Source: Treponema sp. (GTDB lineage Bacteria; Spirochaetota; Spirochaetia; Treponematales; Breznakiellaceae). From it: 10,394 nt of DNA. This document shows positions 1-5,254 of the stretch, piece by piece. Numbering within the stretch: position 1 is the first letter of the stretch; the number at the start of each line of letters is the position of its first letter. The notes under the pieces are model-generated. The model was not told the origin of the DNA. It made no database searches and was given only the letters and a program-made list of their open reading frames with translations. The DNA lies in assembly GCA_031271075.1 (NCBI GenBank), contig JAISWN010000104.1, positions 1 through 10,394 on the forward strand, read 5' to 3'. The position numbers and the translations under genes were made by a program.

Positions 1-218
1 TCCATGTTCTCTGTCACCGGGGTGGTACAAGCCCGGGCCATACGGGGCGAACCGGGACCGGCGGTACGGACGATGCAGATGCCGCAGGATGCCCAAGGGG
101 GCAGGTCCGGGTTGTAGCAGAGAGTGGGAATCTTGATGTTTACCTTTTTCGCCGCTTCCAGGATAGTGATATTGTCTTCAACCTGAAGGGGTTTGCCGTT
201 TATTTTGATGTTTACCAT
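1..218 (-). CDS. hydA: HydA/NuoG-like subunit, N-terminal [2Fe-2S] domain (partial, runs off left edge)
   Basis: Only the first 72 codons are in the window. The visible protein is a plant-type [2Fe-2S] ferredoxin domain: Cys34, Cys45, Cys48 and Cys64 give the C-x10-C-x2-C-x15-C spacing that starts NuoG, HydA and NAD-linked formate dehydrogenase alpha subunits. The ATG at 218 is supported by AAGGAG seven bases upstream; that site lies just after the stop codon of the preceding gene (18-bp gap), so the two are probably co-translated. Placement after HydC-, ATPase-, ferredoxin- and HydB-like genes makes the catalytic subunit of an [FeFe]-hydrogenase the best call. It would continue with [4Fe-4S] domains and the H-cluster domain beyond the window, in the cytoplasm. 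The H-cluster motifs themselves are not visible, so a formate dehydrogenase or NuoG-like subunit is not excluded. Confidence 0.72.
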   Translation of the reverse strand, partial: MVNIKINGKPLQVEDNITILEAAKKVNIKIPTLCYNPDLPPWASCGICIVRTAGPGSPRMARACTTPVTENM

Positions 219-236
219 TTGTATTCTCCTTCTCCC

Positions 237-2051
237 TTACGCCTTTACCACTGCGCCGAATTTACAGGCCTTGAGGCACTCACCGCACTTGAGGCACTTC
301 TCCAAATCGATCACATAGGGAGGCCGTTTCTGATCCGGATACTTGGCGGCGTCCGCCTGGGCGATACAGTTTCCGGGACACTTTTTGGAACACGCTCCGC
401 AGCATTTGCATTTTTCGGTATTGATCAGGTAACGGACCAGGCGCTTGCATTTGCCTGAGCGGCATTTCTTGTCCCTAATATGTTCCAGGTATTCGTCCCG
501 GAAATTTTTTATGGTTGAAATAGTGGGATTCGGCGCCGTCTGGCCCAGGGCGCAGAGTGAAGCCTTGGACATGGCCTTGCCGATGGTTTCCAGCTTGTCC
601 AGGTCGCTTTCAACGCCGTTGCCGCTGACGATTTTTTCAAGGATATTGAGGAGCTGGGTAGTACCGATGCGGCAGGGCGAGCACTTCCCGCAGGATTCGT
701 CCACGCAGAAGTCCATATAGAACCGGGCCACGTCCACCACGCAGTCGTCTTCGTCCATGACGATCATGCCCCCTGAACCCATCATGGAACCGTTGGCCGT
801 AAGGCTTTCATAGTCGATAGGGGTATCCAGCACTTTTTCGGTGAGGATGCCGCCCGAAGGGCCGCCGGTCTGGACGCCCTTGAACTTCTTGCCGCCCTTA
901 ATGCCCCCGCCGATTTCGAAGATGATCTCCCTGAGGGTGGTTCCCATAGGGACTTCCACAAGGCCGGAGTTCTTCACCTTCCCGGTAAGGGCGAATACCT
1001 TGGTGCCTTTGGACTTTTCGGTGCCGATTTTGGCGAGCCATGCGCCGCCTTTGGCGGTGATCACCGGGATGTTCGCCAGGGTTTCCACGTTGTTGATAAT
1101 CGTAGGGAGCTGCCAGAGCCCCTTGTTCGCCGGGAAAGGGGGTTTGGGAACGGGCATGCCCCGGTTCCCCTCCACGGACTTAATAAGCGCCGTTTCCTCG
1201 CCGCAGACAAAGGCCCCGGCCCCCAGCCGGATTTCTATGTCAAAGTCAAAGCCCGATCCCAGGATGTCCTTACCCACAAGACCGTAGTCCCGGGCCTGAG
1301 CCAGGGCCCTGCGGAGCCGGTCAATGGCCAGGGGGTATTCCGCCCGGATATACACAAAACCCTGGTGGGCCCCGATGGCCTTGCCGGCGGTGATCATCCC
1401 CTCAATAACCGAGTGGGGGTCTCCCTCAATGGTGGAACGGTCCATGTAGGCCCCCGGGTCTCCCTCGTCGGCGTTACAGATCACGTACTTGATGTCCCCC
1501 TGGGCTTTGCGGGCCAGATCCCACTTGAGCCAGGTGGGAAAACCGGCGCCCCCCCGGCCCCGGAGGCCGGAGCTCTTCATCTCCTCGATAAGCTGTTCCG
1601 GCGCCCACTCGAAAAGAACCTTTTCCAGCCCCGAATAGCCTTCCCGGGCGATGTACTCGTCAATATTTTCCGGGTTGATGACCCCGCAGTTCCGCAGGAC
1701 CACCCGGAACTGCTTCTGGTAGAATTCGATATCCTCCACCGCCGTGGTGGCTTTCTTTTCCACTTCCCCTTTGTAGAGAAGCCGCTTAACCTCCCGGCCT
1801 TTAAGGATCTGCTCGGCAATGATCTCCGCCGCGTCTTCGGGTTTTACGTCAACGTAGAAGGATTCCTCGGGAAGCACCTTGACAATGGGCCCCCGCTCGC
1901 AGAAACCGAAACAGCCGGTCTTGACGATCTGAACCTCGTTCTTGACTCCCTGTTTTTCCGCTTCCCCGATCAGGCTGCGGTAAATTTCATCGCCCTTGTT
2001 GGACTCGCAGGCTGTCCCGCCGCAGGTAAGGATATAGTGGTTGTACGCCAT
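237..2051 (-). CDS. hydB: HydB/NuoF-like NAD(H)-, FMN- and Fe-S-binding subunit of bifurcating hydrogenase
   Basis: This 604-residue protein has the full HydB layout. A thioredoxin-fold [2Fe-2S] domain comes first (Cys10, Cys15, Cys47, Cys51). The NuoF core follows, with the glycine-rich GLRGRGGAGFPTW around 163-174, CNADEGDPGA at 192-201 and GAGAFVCGEETALI at 277-290, which bind FMN and NADH. A [4Fe-4S] site is formed by ESCGKCSPCR (Cys454, 457, 460) plus Cys500 in SLCALGQTAPNP. The C-terminus is a two-cluster ferredoxin domain with Cys548/551/554/558 and Cys586/589/592/596. In the family this subunit oxidises or reduces NAD(H) and holds the flavin proposed to bifurcate electrons. An open frame extends upstream to 2099, but the ATG at 2051 has GGAG six bases before it, and that site overlaps the TAA of the upstream gene (TAAGGAG). 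Length and domain order match T. maritima-type HydB, so confidence is high. Confidence 0.93.
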   Translation of the reverse strand: MAYNHYILTCGGTACESNKGDEIYRSLIGEAEKQGVKNEVQIVKTGCFGFCERGPIVKVLPEESFYVDVKPEDAAEIIAEQILKGREVKRLLYKGEVEKKATTAVEDIEFYQKQFRVVLRNCGVINPENIDEYIAREGYSGLEKVLFEWAPEQLIEEMKSSGLRGRGGAGFPTWLKWDLARKAQGDIKYVICNADEGDPGAYMDRSTIEGDPHSVIEGMITAGKAIGAHQGFVYIRAEYPLAIDRLRRALAQARDYGLVGKDILGSGFDFDIEIRLGAGAFVCGEETALIKSVEGNRGMPVPKPPFPANKGLWQLPTIINNVETLANIPVITAKGGAWLAKIGTEKSKGTKVFALTGKVKNSGLVEVPMGTTLREIIFEIGGGIKGGKKFKGVQTGGPSGGILTEKVLDTPIDYESLTANGSMMGSGGMIVMDEDDCVVDVARFYMDFCVDESCGKCSPCRIGTTQLLNILEKIVSGNGVESDLDKLETIGKAMSKASLCALGQTAPNPTISTIKNFRDEYLEHIRDKKCRSGKCKRLVRYLINTEKCKCCGACSKKCPGNCIAQADAAKYPDQKRPPYVIDLEKCLKCGECLKACKFGAVVKA

Positions 2052-2061
2052 TGGGGACTCC

Positions 2062-2460
2062 TTATTTTGAGGCCAAGATATCGGCGGCGGGCCGGTCAAG
2101 AATGTGGTTATCCAGGAGTTCCCTGCCTATCAAATGCTTCGCCACGATTTCTTTCGCAACCGTCCCGTCTACCCGGCCATAGATGACCGCGGGCATACCG
2201 GGAACCACTACCTCTACGGTCGGCTCCGAATGGCAGAGCCCCATGCAGCCGGTCTGCCGGACCATGACGCTGTCCACCAGCTTATACTCGTCTATTGCCT
2301 GAATAAAAGCGTCCAGGGTCGTCTTTGCCCCGGCGGCAATGCCGCAGGTGCCCATCCCCACGATTACCTGAATTTCCTTTCCTTCCGCATCCCGCCTTCT
2401 CAGGTCCGTCTTCTTGTTGTCCCTGAGTTTCCGCAACTCTTCCAGAGTCATCTTGGCCAT
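2062..2460 (-). CDS. Small thioredoxin-fold [2Fe-2S] ferredoxin (HydD-like) of hydrogenase operon
   Basis: The protein has 132 residues and belongs to the thioredoxin-like [2Fe-2S] family. Recognisable motifs are GMGTCGIAAGA (residues 35-45, Cys39) and QTGCMGLCHSEP (Cys72, Cys76). Such proteins sit between the ATPase and hydB genes in many hydrogenase operons and are thought to be an accessory electron-transfer or assembly subunit; their exact role is not settled. Only three cysteines are present, whereas HydC and the HydB N-terminus here each have four, so cluster binding may need another ligand or may be absent. The ATG at 2460 was chosen over the upstream extension to 2508 because a purine-rich ribosome site (AGAGG, within GGAGGAGAGAGGAAAC) precedes it. 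Its stop is 10 bp before hydB and overlaps the hydB ribosome site, implying translational coupling. Confidence 0.85.
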   Translation of the reverse strand: MAKMTLEELRKLRDNKKTDLRRRDAEGKEIQVIVGMGTCGIAAGAKTTLDAFIQAIDEYKLVDSVMVRQTGCMGLCHSEPTVEVVVPGMPAVIYGRVDGTVAKEIVAKHLIGRELLDNHILDRPAADILASK

Positions 2461-2536
2461 GTTTCCTCTCTCCTCCACAATCAAATTACCGGCAGTTTTC
2501 CATAACATGAAACCGCGTTAAAACCAGAAAACCGGT

Positions 2537-2568
2537 CTTGTTCCCAATTCGGTTAGATTCGGAACAAG
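2537..2568 (-). other. Intergenic hairpin just downstream of the ATPase gene
   Basis: CTTGTTCC at 2537-2544 pairs perfectly with GGAACAAG at 2561-2568. After one C-C mismatch, AAT pairs with ATT, leaving an 8-base loop. In the operon-sense RNA it begins three bases after the ATPase stop codon. No clean U-run follows the stem, so I read it as a possible mRNA-stabilising or processing hairpin rather than a terminator. The rest of the 111-bp gap to the next gene contains only that gene's ribosome site. Confidence 0.5.
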
Positions 2569-2571
2569 CTT

Positions 2572-3147
2572 TTATTCGTCTTCGTCTTCATCGGCTTCCA
2601 GGGATCGGAGATACCGGTTCAGCAACACCAGTGAAGCCGTATCCTCCAGATCTCCCAGAGCCTCGGCCAGTTCCGTCTTGCGGATCCGGTAATCCAGATC
2701 CCCCGTCCCGTTTTTCCTGACCCGGGTAATGTCTATCTCCCGGGGGCCCTGAAACATCAGGATGGAACGGAACATACCCGGAATATCCCCCACCGGAGGC
2801 ATATCCACGTTGTCCGCGTCAAACCAGGCGCTTACCCTGGTTCCCCTCCCCTTCTCCGACTTGATGTCCCAGCCGCCGCCGGACTGTTCCGCCGTCTGGA
2901 TCAGGAAGGGAAGCCCCAAACCCACCTTCCGGTGGGGATGCTTAATCCCATCGCTTACAAAGGGATCCGTGGCCCGCTTCAGCTCCTCCGGCGTCATTCC
3001 CTTGCCGTTGTCGGTCACGGCAAAGCGAAATTCGGCGGGCCCTCCGGGCTCCCGGCTCTCCCTTACCTCAAGCTCCAGCAGGGAGGCCCCCGACTCAGCC
3101 CCGTTCTGGGTGATATCGGTAACCAGATCCGCCAGGGTAAAGTGCAT
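2572..3147 (-). CDS. Stand-alone GHKL (HATPase_c) ATP-binding protein of hydrogenase operon
   Basis: This 191-residue soluble protein carries the ATP-binding fold of histidine kinases, but no dimerisation/phospho-acceptor domain, sensor domain or membrane segment. The N-box lies around residues 8-21 (Asn15 in ITQNGAESGA), the G1 box is VTDNGKGM at 44-51, and the G2 box is KVGLGLPF at 74-81. A roughly 80-residue C-terminal part is unassigned and ends in an acidic tail (EADEDEDE). Homologous ATPase genes are a recurrent part of bifurcating-hydrogenase operons, between the HydC-like and small ferredoxin genes; their function is unproven and could be regulatory, kinase-like or maturation-related. 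The ATG at 3147 is preceded by GGAGG, but with a ten-base spacer and inside a hairpin (see 3149-3173), suggesting controlled translation. The ATP-binding fold is clear; the role is not. Confidence 0.85.
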   Translation of the reverse strand: MHFTLADLVTDITQNGAESGASLLELEVRESREPGGPAEFRFAVTDNGKGMTPEELKRATDPFVSDGIKHPHRKVGLGLPFLIQTAEQSGGGWDIKSEKGRGTRVSAWFDADNVDMPPVGDIPGMFRSILMFQGPREIDITRVRKNGTGDLDYRIRKTELAEALGDLEDTASLVLLNRYLRSLEADEDEDE

Positions 3148-3148
3148 T

Positions 3149-3173
3149 GCTAAAAAACCTCCGGTTTTTTAGC
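3149..3173 (-). promoter_or_regulatory. Hairpin overlapping the ribosome binding site of the ATPase gene
   Basis: GCTAAAAAACC at 3149-3159 and GGTTTTTTAGC at 3163-3173 form a perfect 11-bp inverted repeat with a three-base loop. Read on the operon strand, the loop plus the first two stem bases spell GGAGG, the only good Shine-Dalgarno before the ATG at 3147. Folding would place the ribosome site in the loop and closing stem, so it could lower or tune translation. The stem is mostly A-U and may be weak in vivo. The U-run is part of the stem rather than following it, so terminator function is unlikely. Confidence 0.55.
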
Positions 3174-3350
3174 TTGGGAGTTTCCTGCGGAAACTCCACA
3201 ACAGCAAACCGCCGGCTTTTTAGCTTGGGAATCTCCCGCGGAAACTCCGCAACAGCGAACCGCCGGCTTTTTAGCTTGGGAGTCTCCCGCGGAAACTCCG
3301 CAACAGCGAACCGCCGCTTTTTTAGCTTGCCGGAAGGCCGGCTTATCCAT
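3150..3350 (-). CDS. Candidate small ORF of Cys-containing 17-residue repeats (hypothetical)
   Basis: A 66-codon frame starts at an ATG that overlaps the hydC stop (ATGGATAA) and ends with TAG two bases before the ATPase ATG, so it fills the gap exactly. After a short MDKPAFRQ leader it encodes three copies of a 17-residue unit (AKKPAVRCCGVSAGDSQ and variants) and a truncated fourth. I recognise no family. The differences between units fall more often at third codon positions than elsewhere (about five of eight). However, the 51-bp period keeps any open unit open in every copy, and a rightward frame over the same repeats is also open. The ribosome site is weak. It may be a true small protein or only a by-product of repeats acting in RNA. 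Confidence 0.3.
   Translation of the reverse strand: MDKPAFRQAKKAAVRCCGVSAGDSQAKKPAVRCCGVSAGDSQAKKPAVCCCGVSAGNSQAKKPEVF
3159..3329. repeat. 51-bp tandem repeat array (three units plus partial fourth)
   Basis: The anchor AGCTTG recurs at 3171, 3222, 3273 and 3324, an exact 51-bp period. Each full unit contains an inverted repeat with 9-bp arms and a 3-base loop: 3177-3185/3189-3197, 3228-3236/3240-3248 and 3279-3287/3291-3299. The first is perfect on both strands. The other two carry substitutions that become G-U wobbles in the leftward (operon) RNA but A-C mismatches in the rightward RNA, so all three hairpins persist only in operon mRNA. The array sits inside the hydrogenase operon between hydC and the ATPase gene. 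There are no unique spacers between units, so it is not a CRISPR. Confidence 0.9.
3329..3342 (-). other. GC-rich hairpin directly after the hydC stop codon
   Basis: GCCGG at 3329-3333 pairs with CCGGC at 3338-3342 around a four-base loop. It starts immediately after the hydC TAA in the mRNA and is followed by AAGC and then an A-run, not a U-run. It may protect the hydC 3' end or act with the adjoining repeat array. The stem is short, so this is a modest call. Confidence 0.35.
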
Positions 3351-3903
3351 TGTTCCGGTACTTGGCGATAATATCCGGCAGTTGATCCTTGGTGAGCTTG
3401 CCGTAGGTATCGGTTCCCACGGTAATGACCGGGGCAAGGCCGCAGCAGCCCACACAGCGAACCGGATCAATCGAGAAGAGGCCGTCTTCGGTAACCCCGC
3501 CCTCCCCTATTCCCAGGATGCTCCGGGCTTCCTCAATAAGATCCTGGCCGCCCTTGAGGTAACAGGCGGTCCCCAGGCATACGGAAAGCTTGTATTTGCC
3601 GGGTTTGGTGGTCTTGAAGAAGTGGTAGAAGGTGATAACCCCGTAGATCCGCGCCAGGGGTATCCCGGTAAGCCGGGAAAGTTTTTCCGCCGCCGGACGG
3701 GATATGTAACCAAAGGTTTCCTGGGTCTTATGCAGGATCATGATAAGACTGCCGGGTTTAACCTTCCATTCGTCGATAAAAGAAATCAAATCCCGGGGGA
3801 AATCCAAATCCCCCTGGGAATCCGCATTTTTAGAGAGCGCCGCGCCCACCGTTGCCATGGAAACCCCCATCAACATATAAATAAAATTATATATATATCC
3901 CAT
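3343..3903 (-). CDS. hydC: HydC/NuoE-like thioredoxin-fold [2Fe-2S] subunit of bifurcating hydrogenase
   Basis: From the ATG at 3903 the product has 186 residues. The C-terminal half carries the NuoE/HydC [2Fe-2S] ligands: Cys109 and Cys114 in SVCLGTACYLKGG, then Cys150 and Cys154 in RCVGCCGLAPV. The N-terminal helical half includes the typical LHKTQETFGYISRPAAEKLS and IYGVITFYHFF stretches. It passes electrons between the flavin subunit HydB and the rest of the complex in the cytoplasm. The start is uncertain. The ATG at 3903 has GGAG seven bases upstream; the ATG at 3858 gives 171 residues, closer to the usual family length of about 160, but has only a G-run before it; a GTG at 3981 lacks a ribosome site. 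The 3903 start adds an unusual hydrophobic leader encoded by AT-rich DNA that also looks like a promoter. Family identity is firm. Confidence 0.9.
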   Translation of the reverse strand: MGYIYNFIYMLMGVSMATVGAALSKNADSQGDLDFPRDLISFIDEWKVKPGSLIMILHKTQETFGYISRPAAEKLSRLTGIPLARIYGVITFYHFFKTTKPGKYKLSVCLGTACYLKGGQDLIEEARSILGIGEGGVTEDGLFSIDPVRCVGCCGLAPVITVGTDTYGKLTKDQLPDIIAKYRNNG

Positions 3904-3922
3904 TCTATATCTCCGGATACAA
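3894..3922 (-). promoter_or_regulatory. Possible sigma-70-like promoter for the hydrogenase operon
   Basis: On the minus strand, TTGTAT (3922-3917) is followed after 17 bases by GATATA (3899-3894), inside a conspicuous AT-rich island in otherwise GC-rich DNA. A TATAAT also occurs at 3891-3886. Transcription would start near 3887, leaving the ATGs at 3870 and 3858, but not the one at 3903, as start codons. The island is the best promoter candidate between the two operons, but the boxes are imperfect. Confidence 0.35.
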
Positions 3923-4198
3923 TTAAGCAAGCATTGCGGAGGCGGATCCGGCAATTTAACACCCCGCATCTTCGTCACCACACCGGCCCCGGCCTGGAGG
4001 GGGGGATTAGCGCCCTGCGGGGGGATTGGCAGCAGGCCGGCAATGATCTAAGAAAGGCCATGGGGCGATTCGTTTATGAGCGATAGCCGCCCGGAAAAAG
4101 ATGCTCTTATCCAGGCCCTTTTGTCCAGGCCCTTTCTCCGGAAGCTTTATCCGGTCAAAAGGATTCCGCTAAGTCTCGTGTGTCTCCCGGATATGGGT
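3904..4198. other. Linker without a convincing gene, between the sugar and hydrogenase operons
   Basis: No leftward gene is apparent here. Short rightward frames cross it, one ending at 4086 and one starting at 4076 with an overlapping ATG, but both mostly overlap real leftward genes and I recognise neither product. Visible structures are two GGGGGGATT runs (near 4000 and 4020), a 14-bp-period repeat (4110-4136) and a weak CCGGA/TCCGG hairpin (4138-4154). I see no stem followed by a U-run, so transcription from the transporter operon may run into the hydrogenase genes. Confidence 0.5.
4110..4136. repeat. Short direct repeat, 14-bp period
   Basis: TCCAGGCCCTTT occurs at 4110-4121 and again at 4124-4135, in the linker downstream of the FAD oxidoreductase pseudogene. 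It could be a slippage product or a remnant of decayed coding sequence; no function is implied. Confidence 0.6.
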
Positions 4199-5146
4199 TT
4201 ATTCCTTCCAGGGTTCAAGAAAAGCGCCGTCTTTTATCAAGGTTTCCCGCAGGCTTTTGATATTGACGTTTTTTACATCTCCATCTTTACACGCCAGGGC
4301 GGCGGCCGTACCCGCGGCCTGGCCCAGGGCCATCACCATGGGCGTAACCCGAATGGCCCCCAGGGCCTCGTGGGTAACGCTGACACAGCGTCCGGTAACA
4401 GAGGAACTGTTCCCGGTCCACATGGAAGCGACCTTCGTCTTTGGCTTTCTGTATAACGGAATACGCGCCCTGGAGTCCGGTCCGGGGAATGATCCCCAGC
4501 CGGTCAAAGGGAATCGTGGGAAGCATATCGTCCCGGTGATCCTGTACGAACCTGATGAGCCTTTCCCGGTCCACACCGTAGACCTTCATGTTCATGGTCA
4601 TGGACTGGGCAAGGTTGTCCTCCTCCCTGCCGAAGACCGTCGGCACTCCCGCATGGACGGCGAGATCCGCGTCGGCGGAAGCGTCAATATAAACCGAAGC
4701 CCATGCGTCAAAGAAGCCGTTTTTGCTGTAGAGCTTTACCTTTGAAATTGCGCCGTCCTTTACGCCCAGCCGGTATACACCGTGTGGTAGAGCAACTCCG
4801 CTCCCGCTTCCAGGACCATTTCTTCCAGAACGAGCTTGAGGCCCTCCGCATCGAAGGGAGTTACCGAGTAGGTATAGCCCGCGAAGTCTTCCATGTGGCC
4901 CGGCGAAAAACCTCCTTTCCGCATACGGCGTATGAGTTCGCCGGGGATGCCCTCCACCACCTGAACGTCCCCGGCGTGGTAGGTCATCTGGGGGCCGACG
5001 CCCCCGGCGGTGAGCATCCCTCCCAGGTATCCGTACTGCTCCACCAAAAGGGTCCTGGCGCCCTTACGGCCCGCGGCGACAGCGGCCAGCGATCCCGCCG
5101 GACCTCCGCCGATTACTATCACATCGTAGACCAGGTTATCTCTCAT
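4199..5146 (-). pseudogene. Broken FAD-dependent oxidoreductase (FAD_oxidored family), frameshift plus internal deletion
   Basis: The N-terminus begins at an ATG preceded by AAGGAGG with good spacing and has the FAD dinucleotide motif VIVIGGGPAGSLAAVAAGRKG and the LVEQYGYLGGMLTAGGVG segment typical of this family. After VYTGWA the frame hits a stop near 4760. The homologous sequence (VKDGAISKV, YIDASADADLAVHAGVP, then the NMKVYGVDRERL and FHVDREQ parts) continues in another frame, consistent with one lost base in a G-run near 4768. Near 4400 the sequence jumps, again out of frame, to the C-terminal motif VTGRCVSVTHEALGAIRV and MALGQAAGTAAALA. By comparison with family length, roughly a hundred residues are missing there. 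Two independent lesions argue for real decay rather than sequencing error alone. It would have worked with the intact enzyme at 5255-7018, possibly on the same imported substrate. Confidence 0.85.
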
Positions 5147-5188
5147 TGTTTTCCTCCTTGAGGGGTAGTTTATCCGTGCCGCGGAGGC

Positions 5189-5235
5189 GGACTTACCCCG
5201 CAAGTCCTCTTAATACCCCGCCGAACCGCAGGTTC
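5189..5235 (-). other. Two small hairpins between the FAD oxidoreductase genes
   Basis: GGACTT at 5189-5194 pairs with AAGTCC at 5202-5207 (7-base loop), and GAACC at 5223-5227 pairs with GGTTC at 5231-5235 (3-base loop). Both lie in the 108-bp gap between the intact oxidoreductase and the pseudogene. Neither is followed by a U-run. They may be mRNA-processing or stabilising structures, or decayed repeats. Confidence 0.35.
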
Positions 5236-5254
5236 TACTTCAGGACAGGGGAGT

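Noticed and set aside
2051..2099. Upstream N-terminal extension of hydB (start at 2099)
   Set aside because: It would overlap the small ferredoxin gene, has no ribosome site, and adds residues absent from the family; the ATG at 2051 has a well-placed GGAG.
1365..2186. 273-codon open frame on the plus strand
   Set aside because: It is antisense to hydB and the end of the small ferredoxin gene, has no family features, and is best explained as a shadow frame.
3149..3173. Rho-independent terminator inside the hydrogenase operon
   Set aside because: The U-run is within the stem, the GC core is only two pairs, and essential operon genes follow directly.
3159..3329. CRISPR array
   Set aside because: The units are contiguous 51-bp repeats with no unique spacers and no cas genes nearby.
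3147..3371. Rightward 74-codon frame across the 51-bp repeats
   Set aside because: It starts at a TTG with no ribosome site, runs against the operon, and is open only because the repeat length is a multiple of three.
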